From contig NZ_JAGYPD010000004.1 of assembly GCF_018343515.1 (NCBI RefSeq), positions 372,001 through 436,000 of the forward strand: a stretch of 64,000 nucleotides of DNA. The letters are read 5' to 3'. Positions 1-7,820 of the stretch are shown in pieces (position 1 is the first letter of the stretch; every line of letters begins with the position of its first letter). The position numbers were made by a program, and so were the translations under genes. The notes under the pieces were generated by a model. That model searched no databases. It was not told the origin of the DNA and worked only from the letters and a program-made list of their open reading frames with translations. Source of the stretch: Bacillus sp. FJAT-50079. Its GTDB lineage: Bacteria > Bacillota > Bacilli > Bacillales > Bacillaceae_C.

Positions 1-243
1 GATGAATGTGTCCACGTTCCACCTGTGAAAAACGCAAAGGTTGTTGATGCAACCGGAGGAGGAAATAGTTCTTCAGCTGGTGTTTTATACGGAGTATGTG
101 AGGGATATTCCCCATATGACTCAGGTGTAATCGGCAGTATATCAGCATCCGTTTGTTTGGAACAGCAAGGAGTACCGCAGCATTTAGATAGTGAAATAAG
201 AAAACGGGCAAATGAATTATTACAAGATATGAGGTGGAAATAA
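1..243 (+). CDS. PfkB-family carbohydrate/nucleoside kinase, C-terminal fragment
   Basis: The frame is open from the first base, so this is the last ~80 residues of a gene that begins outside the window. It carries the PfkB (ribokinase superfamily) ATP-site signature as DATGGGN near fragment residue 16. In the usual DTxGAGD signature the final Asp is the catalytic base; here it is Asn. The fragment ends 2 nt before the next start codon, so it is probably co-transcribed with the nucleoside hydrolase. Family membership implies phosphorylation of a sugar or nucleoside. The substrate cannot be told, and the Asp-to-Asn change leaves activity uncertain. Confidence 0.75.
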   Translation, partial: DECVHVPPVKNAKVVDATGGGNSSSAGVLYGVCEGYSPYDSGVIGSISASVCLEQQGVPQHLDSEIRKRANELLQDMRWK

Positions 244-245
244 AA

Positions 246-1199
246 ATGACGGTTAAAAAAGTATTAATTGATTGTGATCCGGGGATGGATGATTCTTTAG
301 CATTGGTTCTTGCTTGTAAAAGTGAGGAATTAGACGTCAAGGCGATTACGACGGTTTCTGGAAATTACCACGTGGATGTAACGAGTGTCAATGCATTAAA
401 AACGTTGGAGTTAATTGACAAGATGGATATTCCGGTGGCAAAAGGATTGGCGAAACCACTCGTCCGTCCGCTCGCATCAGATCCATTTACACACGGAAGC
501 GATGGACAGGCAGAAGCTTTTTTATCTAATCCAACTAAACAACTTGAAGAGATCCATGCAGCAGATTTGATTATTGAAACGGTGAAGAAGCACCCAAATG
601 AACTATACATTCTTGCGCTTGGACCATTATCTAATATCGCATTAGCGTTAATCAAATGTCCAGAAATTAAAGATATGATTAAAGGCATTTATGCGATTGC
701 TGGTGCATTCGGGTTAAATAAATATTCATCAGCAAATGCAACAGGAGACAATCCGCAAAGTGAATGGAATGTCTATGTAGACCCGGAAGCTGCGGAAATC
801 GTTTTTAGTTCTGGTATTGAGCTCACAGCCATTGGGTTAGATGTGGCAACACATTTTGATGTAAATTTCTCTGAAGAAGATTTAGAGTTATTAAGAAAAT
901 CTAATAAAAAAGAAGCTTCATTTCTATTAAACATGATTGAATTTGTAACGAATCGAGGATTCGAATCTTATTGTGTTTTAATTGATTCAATGGCTGTTGC
1001 TGCTGCAATTGATGAGACGCTTATTACGACGATTAAAGGGAAAGTTGGCGTTGAAACAAAAGGGAATTTAACACTGGGAATGACCATTCTTGACACGAGG
1101 CATCACCATACTTGGAATAACCTTCCTGAAATCAATATCGCTGCGGAAGCAGATTATAAAAGATTCAATGATTTAGTTTTGGAAAGAATTTTAAGTTAA
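246..1199 (+). CDS. Inosine-uridine preferring nucleoside hydrolase family protein
   Basis: Predicted to hydrolyse the N-glycosidic bond of ribonucleosides, releasing base and ribose, in the cytoplasm. The N-terminus has the calcium- and ribose-binding signature DCDPGMDD (residues 9-16), and a His-rich DTRHHHTW segment lies near the C-terminus. Length (317 aa) is normal for the family. I start at ATG 246 because a GAGGTGG ribosome binding site at 231-237 is correctly spaced from it; the in-frame GTG at 234 lies inside that site. Together with the kinase fragment upstream it suggests nucleoside salvage: cleavage plus phosphorylation. No terminator is obvious directly after the stop. Confidence 0.88.
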   Translation: MTVKKVLIDCDPGMDDSLALVLACKSEELDVKAITTVSGNYHVDVTSVNALKTLELIDKMDIPVAKGLAKPLVRPLASDPFTHGSDGQAEAFLSNPTKQLEEIHAADLIIETVKKHPNELYILALGPLSNIALALIKCPEIKDMIKGIYAIAGAFGLNKYSSANATGDNPQSEWNVYVDPEAAEIVFSSGIELTAIGLDVATHFDVNFSEEDLELLRKSNKKEASFLLNMIEFVTNRGFESYCVLIDSMAVAAAIDETLITTIKGKVGVETKGNLTLGMTILDTRHHHTWNNLPEINIAAEADYKRFNDLVLERILS

Positions 1200-1289
1200 T
1201 ATTAAGAGTAAGCAATATTGATTGAATGGATCATATTATCAAAAAAGAATGTAATGATGGCTGTTTTTGGTTTTTGAAAGACACCCTTC

Positions 1290-1424
1290 ATGTCACTGAA
1301 TAGTAAAAAAAGTGTTTTTCATTCGGTTATTGAACAAGTGGAACTGATTACATCGAAAGATCAAATCCAAGTCAGACTGAAGGGGAGTTTTAGAGGAAGG
1401 GGCATTGAGTATCCACCAGTTTAA
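1290..1424 (+). pseudogene. Short orphan reading frame, possible C-terminal gene remnant
   Basis: A 44-codon frame with coding-like composition (a VIEQVEL segment followed by charged beta-like residues and a GRGIEYPPV end) sits alone in an 836-nt gap between the nucleoside hydrolase and the SAM riboswitch. It has no good ribosome binding site. It reads like the tail of a larger degraded protein. I do not recognise the family; the tail of a serine recombinase is one guess without real support. The rest of 1200-1720 holds only the dispersed repeat listed next. Confidence 0.25.
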
Positions 1425-1450
1425 ACGAGATGTCCCTTATTTTGAACTGC

Positions 1451-1577
1451 GTTGATTGGAGTGAAAGGCGCTGACTCCAGTGGGATTAGCGGGACAGGTG
1501 AGATCCCGCAGGAGCGTAGCGACGAGGAAGTTCATGGCCCGCCCCACGGAAAGTGTGCGCCTGAAACGAAAATCAAC
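1451..1577 (+). repeat. Dispersed intergenic repeat, copy 1
   Basis: A GC-rich 127-bp block bounded by GTTGATT at the left and AATCAAC at the right, i.e. short terminal inverted repeats. Left end (GTTGATTGGAGTGAAAGGC) and right end (GCCCC-CGGAAA ... GAAACGAAAATCAAC) match the reverse complement of 19455-19623. The interior contains an inverted repeat around AGCGGGA...TCCCGC. No open frame uses it. I recall similar sequences between genes of many Bacillaceae, but cannot search. Confidence 0.7.
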
Positions 1578-1723
1578 AGCTTATCTCACCACATCAACTT
1601 TTTCCGAAATTATACGTGAAAATATACTTGATTAAATAAGGGTCCATTCGGAAAGCCGTAGTTAGAAACTTTATAAAAATCGCTTGCGATCAGAAAATCG
1701 CTAAACTTAAAAACCGAAATATA

Positions 1724-1752
1724 TTGACTATTCATTCATGACTGATTATAAT
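1724..1752 (+). promoter_or_regulatory. SigA-type promoter of the S-box transcript
   Basis: TTGACT (1724-1729) and TATAAT (1747-1752) are separated by 17 bp. They lie about 28 bp upstream of the SAM-I riboswitch, so this is the expected promoter of the 2036-3990 operon. Confidence 0.8.
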
Positions 1753-1780
1753 ACAATTCATACTACAACTTCATATTTTT

Positions 1781-1948
1781 CTTATCCAGAGAGGTGGAGG
1801 GACTGACCCAGTGAAGCCTCAGCAACCAGCAAACATTTGTATGGTGCTAATTTCAGAAGAATACGATGTATTCTAAAGATGAGATCATGTCAAGGTATGA
1901 ACCTTAAATACTTGCCCTTTTCTCATCTTGTTGAGAGGAGGGCTTTTT
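1781..1948 (+). promoter_or_regulatory. SAM-I (S-box) riboswitch with transcription terminator
   Basis: Conserved S-box blocks are visible: CTTATCCAGAG (1781-1791), GGTGGAGGGACTG, GAAGCCTCAGCAACC and a GGTGCTAATTTCAG-like segment. P1 closes as CTTATC (1781-1786) with GATGAG (1878-1883). The terminator stem is 1914-1925 with 1931-1943, followed by a T run. AGATGAGA (1877-1884) is exactly complementary to TCTCATCT (1921-1928), giving the antiterminator. When SAM is abundant P1 forms and transcription stops; when sulfur or methionine is scarce the downstream flavin genes are expressed. Confidence 0.95.
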
Positions 1949-2035
1949 ACTTTTTCTAAAAACTGAATGGATTTATGTTGTTTTAAATCTTATTAAAATT
2001 ATCTGTTTAATCAACTTGGTGGGAGTGGAATCATA

Positions 2036-2593
2036 ATGAGTGAAATTGTTCTTATTTCGGGGAGTCCGTTTGAAGTATCTAGCTCTGATCGTGTGTTGAA
2101 ATATGTTGGTAAGCTATTAGAAGAAAGAGGATATGGCGTCACCTATATTTCTGTTCGTGATGTTGAGCATGAAGATTTATTTTTGGCGAATTTTAATAGC
2201 CCTACCGTTCAACGGATTGCATCACAAATTAAAGAAGCAAAGGGAGTGCTCGTTAGTTCCCCGGTGTATAAAGCAGCTTATTCAGGGGTTTTAAAAGTAT
2301 TTATTGATATTCTTCCTCAAGACATTTTGGAAGGAAAGCCAGTTCTTCCGATTATGACAGGTGGAAGCAGATACCATTTATTGGCGTTAGAATACGCATT
2401 AAAGCCACTGCTGGCAACATTGAAGGCTCATAATTTACAAGGTGTGTATTTAGTAGATAGTGAAATTGATAAAGAAAAGGATATACCGATTTTGGATGTG
2501 GATACATTACAAAGAATAAAGAATCAACTTGATGATTTTATTGAATTTATTCATAAGCAAAACAGCCTGATTCCGTCACATTACACGATTTAA
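2036..2593 (+). CDS. ssuE: NADPH-dependent FMN reductase, SsuE-like
   Basis: A 185-aa flavodoxin-like protein with an N-terminal phosphate-binding loop, GSPFEVSSSD (residues 9-18), and an SSPVYKAAYSGVLK segment typical of the SsuE branch. The family reduces FMN with NADPH and hands FMNH2 to a separate monooxygenase. The next gene, 17 nt downstream, encodes just such a flavin monooxygenase, so the two form a two-component desulfurisation system. Control by the upstream SAM riboswitch supports a role in sulfur starvation. RBS GGTGGGAGTGG precedes ATG 2036. The symbol is by similarity; the exact sulfur substrate is not known. Confidence 0.85.
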   Translation: MSEIVLISGSPFEVSSSDRVLKYVGKLLEERGYGVTYISVRDVEHEDLFLANFNSPTVQRIASQIKEAKGVLVSSPVYKAAYSGVLKVFIDILPQDILEGKPVLPIMTGGSRYHLLALEYALKPLLATLKAHNLQGVYLVDSEIDKEKDIPILDVDTLQRIKNQLDDFIEFIHKQNSLIPSHYTI

Positions 2594-2610
2594 TTGAGGA
2601 GGAAAACATT

Positions 2611-3990
2611 ATGGGAAAAAAGCGAATTTATTTAAACGCGTTTGAAATGAATTGTTCTGGTCATCAATCTCCGGGTTTATGGACGCATCCCGAAGATCGT
2701 TCACATCAATATAAAGATAGTGAATATTGGATAGAGTTAGCACAAATTTTAGAAAAAGGCCGTTTCGATGCCATATTTCTTGCGGATGTCCTTGGTACGT
2801 ATGATGTATATGACGGATCAAGAGATGCGGCGGTCCGTCAAGGGGCACAATCACCTGTGAATGATCCTTTGCTCGTTGTCCCGCTTATGTCTGCGGTAAC
2901 GAAGCATCTTGGCTTTGGGGTGACTGCATCTGTTAGTCATGAGCATCCGTATACATTTGCGAGGAGAATGTCGACGCTCGATCATTTAACAAAAGGTCGT
3001 GTAGGCTGGAATATCGTAACATCTTATTTGAAAAGTGCTTCGTTAAATATTGGCCAAGAGACACAAATCAGTCATGATGAACGGTACGACATCGCTTCCG
3101 AATATTTAGAAGTTTGCTATAAGCTATGGGAGGGCAGCTGGGAAGACGATGCGGTAAAGGTAGATAAGGAAAAGGGAATTTATACCGATCCAGACCAGGT
3201 ACACGATATTCAGCATGAAGGAAAATATTTTAAAGTACCTGGTGCCCACTTAAGTGAGCCTTCGCCACAGCGTACGCCTGTACTTTTCCAAGCTGGTGCC
3301 TCTGCCAAAGGTCGTGGATTTGCAGTGACGAACGCAGAATTGATGTTTATTGGTGCTCCAACGATTACTGCCGCAAAGCATACGGTGAAGAAAATACGTG
3401 AAGATGCGGAAAAGTTAGGTAGGAATCCAGAAGAAATAAAAATCCTCACGATGATTACCCCAGTAGTCGGTAGAACGGAGGAAGAAGCCCTTGCGAAATA
3501 TAATGAATATAAGGAACATATTAGCTATGAAGGGGCACTTGCTTTATTCGGCGGCTGGACTGGGGTAGATTTGTCTGGATATGACCCGGATGAAAGCCTT
3601 GAATATGTAGAAAATGATGCGATTCGCTCGACTCTAGAAAGCTTTACAAAAATTGACCCTCATAAAAAATGGACGGTTGGAGAAATCGCGAAATCAATCG
3701 GTGTAGGGGGAATGGGAACAGCTGTCGTTGGCACTCCTGAACAAATCGTTGATACGCTAGAGGAGTGGGTAGATGTTGCTGGTGTCGACGGCTTTAATAT
3801 CGCCTATGCCATCTCACCTGGTACGTTCAAGGATTTTGCTGAATATGTTGTACCTGTTTTACAAGAAAGAGGCCGTGTTCCGCTTGAATATGAAGGCACA
3901 ACATTGCGTGATCAGTTATTTGGAAAAGGTGATCAGCTTCCTGCTCATCATCCAGGGAAGCAATATCATAAAGCGAAACAATTGGTTTAG
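2611..3990 (+). CDS. LLM-class flavin-dependent monooxygenase (NtaA/SnaA/DszA family)
   Basis: A 459-aa bacterial-luciferase-like TIM-barrel enzyme using FMNH2 and O2. Family-typical segments include the KKRIYLNAFEMN start, GRFDAIFLADVLGTYD (about residue 50), RVGWNIVTSYL (about 130) and a DGFNIAY segment near residue 395. Characterised relatives oxidise nitrilotriacetate, dibenzothiophene sulfone or N-acetylated S-alkyl cysteines (B. subtilis CmoJ and YxeK belong here). The SsuE-like partner and the SAM riboswitch point to a sulfur-containing substrate. RBS GAGGAGG lies 8 nt before the ATG. Substrate is inferred only as organosulfur. Confidence 0.88.
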   Translation: MGKKRIYLNAFEMNCSGHQSPGLWTHPEDRSHQYKDSEYWIELAQILEKGRFDAIFLADVLGTYDVYDGSRDAAVRQGAQSPVNDPLLVVPLMSAVTKHLGFGVTASVSHEHPYTFARRMSTLDHLTKGRVGWNIVTSYLKSASLNIGQETQISHDERYDIASEYLEVCYKLWEGSWEDDAVKVDKEKGIYTDPDQVHDIQHEGKYFKVPGAHLSEPSPQRTPVLFQAGASAKGRGFAVTNAELMFIGAPTITAAKHTVKKIREDAEKLGRNPEEIKILTMITPVVGRTEEEALAKYNEYKEHISYEGALALFGGWTGVDLSGYDPDESLEYVENDAIRSTLESFTKIDPHKKWTVGEIAKSIGVGGMGTAVVGTPEQIVDTLEEWVDVAGVDGFNIAYAISPGTFKDFAEYVVPVLQERGRVPLEYEGTTLRDQLFGKGDQLPAHHPGKQYHKAKQLV

Positions 3991-4002
3991 GCTTTTCGCT
4001 TG

Positions 4003-4040
4003 AAGGGGATGAAGAAAATGTCATTTATCTTCATTCCCTT
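4003..4040 (+). terminator. Probable terminator between convergent genes
   Basis: AAGGGGATGAAGA (4003-4015) pairs exactly with TCTTCATTCCCTT (4028-4040). It follows the monooxygenase stop by 13 nt. There is only a short T tract, so strength is uncertain. Confidence 0.55.
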
Positions 4041-4103
4041 TGTAAAATGACAGTTTTATTGATGATTAGCTTTTGTTCAACAGATTTAAATGAAAAATCT
4101 CGC

Positions 4104-5678
4104 TCACCGTTCTGACCGTTCCGGAATCGGAAACAACTCCGATAATCTTTTTACATTCCCTTGCCCATCTTGGTAAACGACATGTTCTCGTGAGAATTTT
4201 TTAGGTGAGTCGATTCCGCAAGCAGCAGCGAGGGCGAAAAGGCCTTGGCGAATATTGATAATATAGTTCATAACACGCCATTGTTTTTCCGCTGGCACGA
4301 GCGCGTCTTGATATTTCGGATCGGTCGTCGTAATTCCGGCTGGACATTTTCCCGTATGGCATTGCATCGCCATTATACAACCGTTGGCAATCATGAAACC
4401 TCTAGCCGAGTTAACCGCATCAGCACCAATTGCCAATGCAATCGCAATTTTATCTGCAGATATTAATTTTCCTGATGCAAAAATCGCCATTTTATCGCGA
4501 ACGCCGTACTGATGAGCTTTATCGACGACTGCAAGCAAAGCGGGATACAGTGGGATCCCCATTGAGTCCGCCATCGATTTAAATGTCGCACCTGTTCCTC
4601 CTTCGCTGCCATCAACGGTTAAAAAATCAGGGTAAATATTAAGTTTATTCATGGTTGCGAAGAAATCATCCAAATTGGATCCATGCCCGACGACGATTTT
4701 CATTCCAACTGGTTTTCCGCCTTCTTCTTGCAGGGTTTGAATAAATCGCAATGTTTCGTGCATATTTGTTAAAAAAGGAAAACGGTTCGGTGAATGAATC
4801 GCTTCTCCAACAGGAAGTTTTCGCATCTTTGCAATCTTTTCCGTTACTTTAGCACCTTCGAGATAGCCACCGCGAATTTTTGCGCCTTGCCCAAATTTTA
4901 ATTCAAAAGCTTTGACGTTTTCTTCCTTCGCTATTTTCTTGAAAGCCTCCATTGAAAAATGCCCGTTTTCATCTCGATAGCCAAATAATGCAGGACCTAT
5001 TTGCGCGATTAGATTTGCGTTGCTTTGCAAATGCTCTGGGGCAATTCCGCCTTCACCCGTATTGATCCAAGAACCCCCAGCCATATGACTTCCCGAACCA
5101 GTAGAAAGAATATAGTGTTCGCCGACAGATCCGTAAGATGTGGCGGAAGCGCCAAACGGGCCGGACAAATTCCAAGGGAAAGTTCTCTCAGAGCCAACGA
5201 CAATGAAATCGTCATTATGATAAAGCCATCGTTCCACATCATCTTCGACAAGTCGTTCACGCCGTGTAAATAACCCTTCCCGTTCAATCCGATATTTCCT
5301 GCTCTTCACTTTTTCTTGGTGCTCACTTTTTAATTCATTATTTAATAGAGGGAAAAATGAATTGGCTAAATAATATCCGGGCTTTTCAAAGTCTCGCTTT
5401 GAACCGAAGCTAATCAGATCATTTCGATATTTGGCTGAAAAAACAACACCGAGAAAATCCGAGCGAGAAAAAGGCTTCCCGCTATTATCATCATCAAACC
5501 AATATTGTCTAAATTCGGGACCGAGTTTTTCAAACAGATAGCGGACCCAGCCTAAGTATGGGTGGGTACGAATAATCGAGTGTTGCGGCTTTTTAGCTAA
5601 TTGCCTTAACCATAGAAAGAAACAGAGCGGTCCCCCAATAAAGACGACCAATAGGATGATCAATATCGTCAATAACAT
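4104..5678 (-). CDS. yerD: FMN-binding glutamate synthase-like flavoprotein, YerD-like
   Basis: A 524-aa protein with one N-terminal membrane segment (LTILIILLVVFIGGPLCFF) followed by a domain of the glutamate synthase alpha-subunit FMN/Fe-S type: GEGGIAPEHL (about residue 205), KFGQGAKIRGGYL, DGSEGGTGA (about 355), CHTGKCPAGITT (about 440). The amidotransferase domain of true GltB is absent. Length and layout match B. subtilis YerD, which is of unproven function. It stands alone, convergent to the monooxygenase operon. An oxidoreductase role at the membrane is inferred from the fold only. Confidence 0.85.
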   Translation of the reverse strand: MLLTILIILLVVFIGGPLCFFLWLRQLAKKPQHSIIRTHPYLGWVRYLFEKLGPEFRQYWFDDDNSGKPFSRSDFLGVVFSAKYRNDLISFGSKRDFEKPGYYLANSFFPLLNNELKSEHQEKVKSRKYRIEREGLFTRRERLVEDDVERWLYHNDDFIVVGSERTFPWNLSGPFGASATSYGSVGEHYILSTGSGSHMAGGSWINTGEGGIAPEHLQSNANLIAQIGPALFGYRDENGHFSMEAFKKIAKEENVKAFELKFGQGAKIRGGYLEGAKVTEKIAKMRKLPVGEAIHSPNRFPFLTNMHETLRFIQTLQEEGGKPVGMKIVVGHGSNLDDFFATMNKLNIYPDFLTVDGSEGGTGATFKSMADSMGIPLYPALLAVVDKAHQYGVRDKMAIFASGKLISADKIAIALAIGADAVNSARGFMIANGCIMAMQCHTGKCPAGITTTDPKYQDALVPAEKQWRVMNYIINIRQGLFALAAACGIDSPKKFSREHVVYQDGQGNVKRLSELFPIPERSER

Positions 5679-5835
5679 TGAAATCCCCCTTTAACGAACA
5701 ATTCAATCTTATTTACATGTCTATGTGTTTTAGGGAAGTTTCATCAGTGCTTTTTTTTTCATCAGTGTTACTCATGAATACGATGAGAAAAAAATGTGAA
5801 AAATAAAAGGGAAATTAAATCAAGGAGCTAAGAAA

Positions 5836-5991
5836 ATGAGAAAAAAGCATTTTAAAAAAGAGGAAGCAACGGTTGCTCCGGGAATGAATGATCAGGAAGA
5901 ATTGGATGAATCGGCAACGGAAGAGGAAATTAGAAAAGGTGAATATACAAGCGTAACAACAATGTCGTGGGATGAAGTCGACCCAAGCTAA
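5836..5991 (+). CDS. Small acidic hypothetical protein (51 aa)
   Basis: ATG 5836 follows an AAGGAG ribosome binding site (5822-5827) at 8-nt spacing, and the frame ends at TAA 5989-5991 just before a strong terminator. The product begins with a basic MRKKHFKK patch, then a Glu/Asp-rich body and ends SWDEVDPS. No membrane segment, cysteine or known motif is present. The site, length and terminator make it a convincing gene, but I do not recognise a family. Confidence 0.65.
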   Translation: MRKKHFKKEEATVAPGMNDQEELDESATEEEIRKGEYTSVTTMSWDEVDPS

Positions 5992-5996
5992 TAAAA

Positions 5997-6035
5997 AACG
6001 ATTAAAAGCCGTTTTAGGTTTTTAATCGTTTTTTT
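5997..6035. terminator. Bidirectional terminator
   Basis: AACGATTAAAA (5997-6007) pairs with TTTTAATCGTT (6020-6030), with an A run on the left and a T run on the right. It can serve the small acidic gene on the plus strand and the sda-like gene on the minus strand, whose last codons run into it. Confidence 0.8.
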
Positions 6036-6151
6036 AATCCACGCCTCATAATCTCTTCCTCTAATAAAAGTAAAAAGGCGGGATCGATATTTTGAAGCCT
6101 TGTCGCTTTCCTATAAGCGGAAAGCAAAAGCTCATCTGTCATTTGTTTCAT
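6014..6151 (-). CDS. sda: Sda-like sporulation histidine kinase inhibitor (45 aa)
   Basis: The minus strand encodes a 45-residue protein starting MKQMTDELLLSAYRKA and continuing through FLLLLEEEIMRR. This matches the helical hairpin of B. subtilis Sda (46 aa; MRKLSDELLIESYFKA and DFIELIENEIKRR). Sda blocks autophosphorylation of the sporulation kinase KinA (and KinB) when DNA replication is disturbed. An AAGGAGG ribosome binding site lies at 6164-6170 upstream of the start. I see no DnaA box in the ~140 nt upstream, unlike B. subtilis sda. The last codons overlap the bidirectional terminator. Confidence 0.85.
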   Translation of the reverse strand: MKQMTDELLLSAYRKATRLQNIDPAFLLLLEEEIMRRGLKKRLKT

Positions 6152-6234
6152 CGTTCTCTATTTCCTCCTTCACCTGTAATATATTTAATATCCCCTGCAA
6201 CGGTTTCATAAACATATAATCAAGTAAATTTGTT

Positions 6235-6264
6235 TTGGCAATTTTTTCATTACAATGCGATAAT
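6235..6264 (+). promoter_or_regulatory. Probable SigA promoter of the sortase gene
   Basis: TTGGCA (6235-6240) and GATAAT (6259-6264) with an 18-bp spacer, 28 bp upstream of the sortase start. Confidence 0.55.
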
Positions 6265-6292
6265 GAATGAAAAGAGCCTAGGGGGCTGAGCT

Positions 6293-6886
6293 GTGAAGTA
6301 TATTTCGATCATCTTTTTCATCTTAGGACTTGGTTTTATCGGTTATAGTAGTTATCAAATATGGGATTCGAAGAGTGAGCAGAAAGCAGCATTACAGCGA
6401 GCAGAACAACTTGTTACAAATAAGGAAAGAGAAGACGTTGAAGCGAATACTGGTCCGATTTTATTTAAACCTGAAGTAGGTGAAGAGATTGGATTATTAT
6501 CATTGCCTAAGATTGATGCGACATTGCCAATTGTTGAAGGAGTAGACGAGGACGAGTTAAAAAAAGGTGTAGGTCATTACGCGGGTACCTCTTTTCCTTC
6601 CGAGCAGGGGCAAATCGTCTTATCCGGTCATCGTGACACAGTCTTTCGGCGTATGGGTGAATTGGAAATTGGTGATGAGTTATTAGTAAAAATGCCATAT
6701 GGAGATTATACGTATATTATTGAAGAAACCGAAATTGTTTCCGCTGATGATTTAACCGTTATCCGCCCCGATCATGATGAAGAAATGTTAACAGTTACGA
6801 CTTGTTACCCGTTTCGGTATGTTGGAGATGCCCCAGATCGTTATATTATTTATGCCAAGCCAAAGCAAGATTCCAATGCGAGCTAA
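6293..6886 (+). CDS. srtD: Class D sortase
   Basis: A 197-aa membrane-anchored transpeptidase with an N-terminal membrane segment (ISIIFFILGLGFIGYSSY) and a sortase domain. The catalytic triad is visible: His in LSGHRDT (about residue 107), Cys in TVTTCYPF (about 167) and Arg in DRYIIYA (about 183). Sortase D cleaves an LPxTG-type signal and joins the protein to the cell wall; B. subtilis YhcS is the closest example I know. Start is GTG 6293 with AGGGGGCTGAG upstream. No LPxTG substrate is encoded in this window, so its client must lie elsewhere. Confidence 0.88.
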   Translation: MKYISIIFFILGLGFIGYSSYQIWDSKSEQKAALQRAEQLVTNKEREDVEANTGPILFKPEVGEEIGLLSLPKIDATLPIVEGVDEDELKKGVGHYAGTSFPSEQGQIVLSGHRDTVFRRMGELEIGDELLVKMPYGDYTYIIEETEIVSADDLTVIRPDHDEEMLTVTTCYPFRYVGDAPDRYIIYAKPKQDSNAS

Positions 6887-6954
6887 TTCGAGTATTGCTC
6901 CTTTCTGAATACATACAAAGTTCAATCAGCAAGAGGAATAAGGGAGAGAAAGTA

Positions 6955-7620
6955 ATGCAACAATCAATCATTTTTGATATGGACGGTACTTTATTTCGAA
7001 CAGACACGATTTTAGAAATGTCGCTTGATGATACGTTTAATCATTTACGTTCATTGAATTTATGGGATGCAATCACACCAATTGATACATATCGCAAAAT
7101 CATGGGTGTTCCTCTGCCAAAAGTGTGGGAAGCGCTGTTGCCTGATCATTCTAATGAGGTAAGGAAACAAGTAGACGCCTATTTTCTAGAACGCCTAATT
7201 GTAAATATAAACAACGGAAAAGGTGGATTATATCCCAATGTGAAGGAGATATTCAGTTTCTTAAAAGAAAATAATTATTCGATTTTCATTGCAAGTAATG
7301 GGTTAGTGGATTATTTACAAGCAATTATCAATCACTATCAATTAGATCAATGGATTACTGAAACATTTAGTATTCAACAAATTCAAACGCTCAATAAGGG
7401 AGATTTAGTGAAAGCGATTATAGAAAAGTATCATATAAAAAATGCAGCAGTCGTCGGTGACCGTCTATCTGACATAAATGCAGCGAAAGATAATGGATTA
7501 ATTGCAATTGGCTGTCATTTTGATTTTGCACAAGAAGAGGAACTTGTTCAGGCTGATTTTGTCATCGATAACTTAATGGAGCTAAAAACAATTGTGCGCC
7601 AATTGGAATTTGTATCTTAA
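6955..7620 (+). CDS. HAD-superfamily phosphatase (phosphoglycolate phosphatase-like)
   Basis: A 221-aa haloacid dehalogenase-like hydrolase. Motif I is DMDGT (residues 7-11) with the nucleophile Asp, motif II is ASNG (about 104), and motif IV is GDRLSDINAAK (about 165). A helical cap between motifs I and II marks subclass I. Start ATG 6955 has AAGGGAGAG upstream; an in-frame earlier start would overlap the sortase gene and is not preferred. It follows the sortase by 68 nt and is closed by a strong terminator. The substrate is unknown. Confidence 0.85.
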   Translation: MQQSIIFDMDGTLFRTDTILEMSLDDTFNHLRSLNLWDAITPIDTYRKIMGVPLPKVWEALLPDHSNEVRKQVDAYFLERLIVNINNGKGGLYPNVKEIFSFLKENNYSIFIASNGLVDYLQAIINHYQLDQWITETFSIQQIQTLNKGDLVKAIIEKYHIKNAAVVGDRLSDINAAKDNGLIAIGCHFDFAQEEELVQADFVIDNLMELKTIVRQLEFVS

Positions 7621-7624
7621 AAAA

Positions 7625-7668
7625 GACGAGTCAAAATTCGAAAAATGAATTTTAGACTCGTCTTTTTT
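7625..7668 (+). terminator. Rho-independent terminator
   Basis: GACGAGTC (7625-7632) extended by AAAATTC pairs with GAATTTTAGACTCGTC ending 7662, followed by six T. Ends the sortase-HAD unit. Confidence 0.9.
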
Positions 7669-7820
7669 GTTAAATTTCCGTAGGATCTGTTGATCGGAAT
7701 GGAAATTTACACATTTTAGAGATCAAGATATCACTTGAAGATTGTATCGCCGAAAGCTCATTTTTCAAGTATACTTAAGATGGAAGATCATGGAATTGCG
7801 CGTTTGAGAAGAGGTGATAC

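Noticed and set aside
1290-1424. Full small gene
   Set aside because: No convincing ribosome binding site and no family; reported only as a possible remnant.
7743-7775. Promoter of the ECF sigma operon from TTGTAT and TATACT
   Set aside because: The spacer is 21 bp, too long to support.
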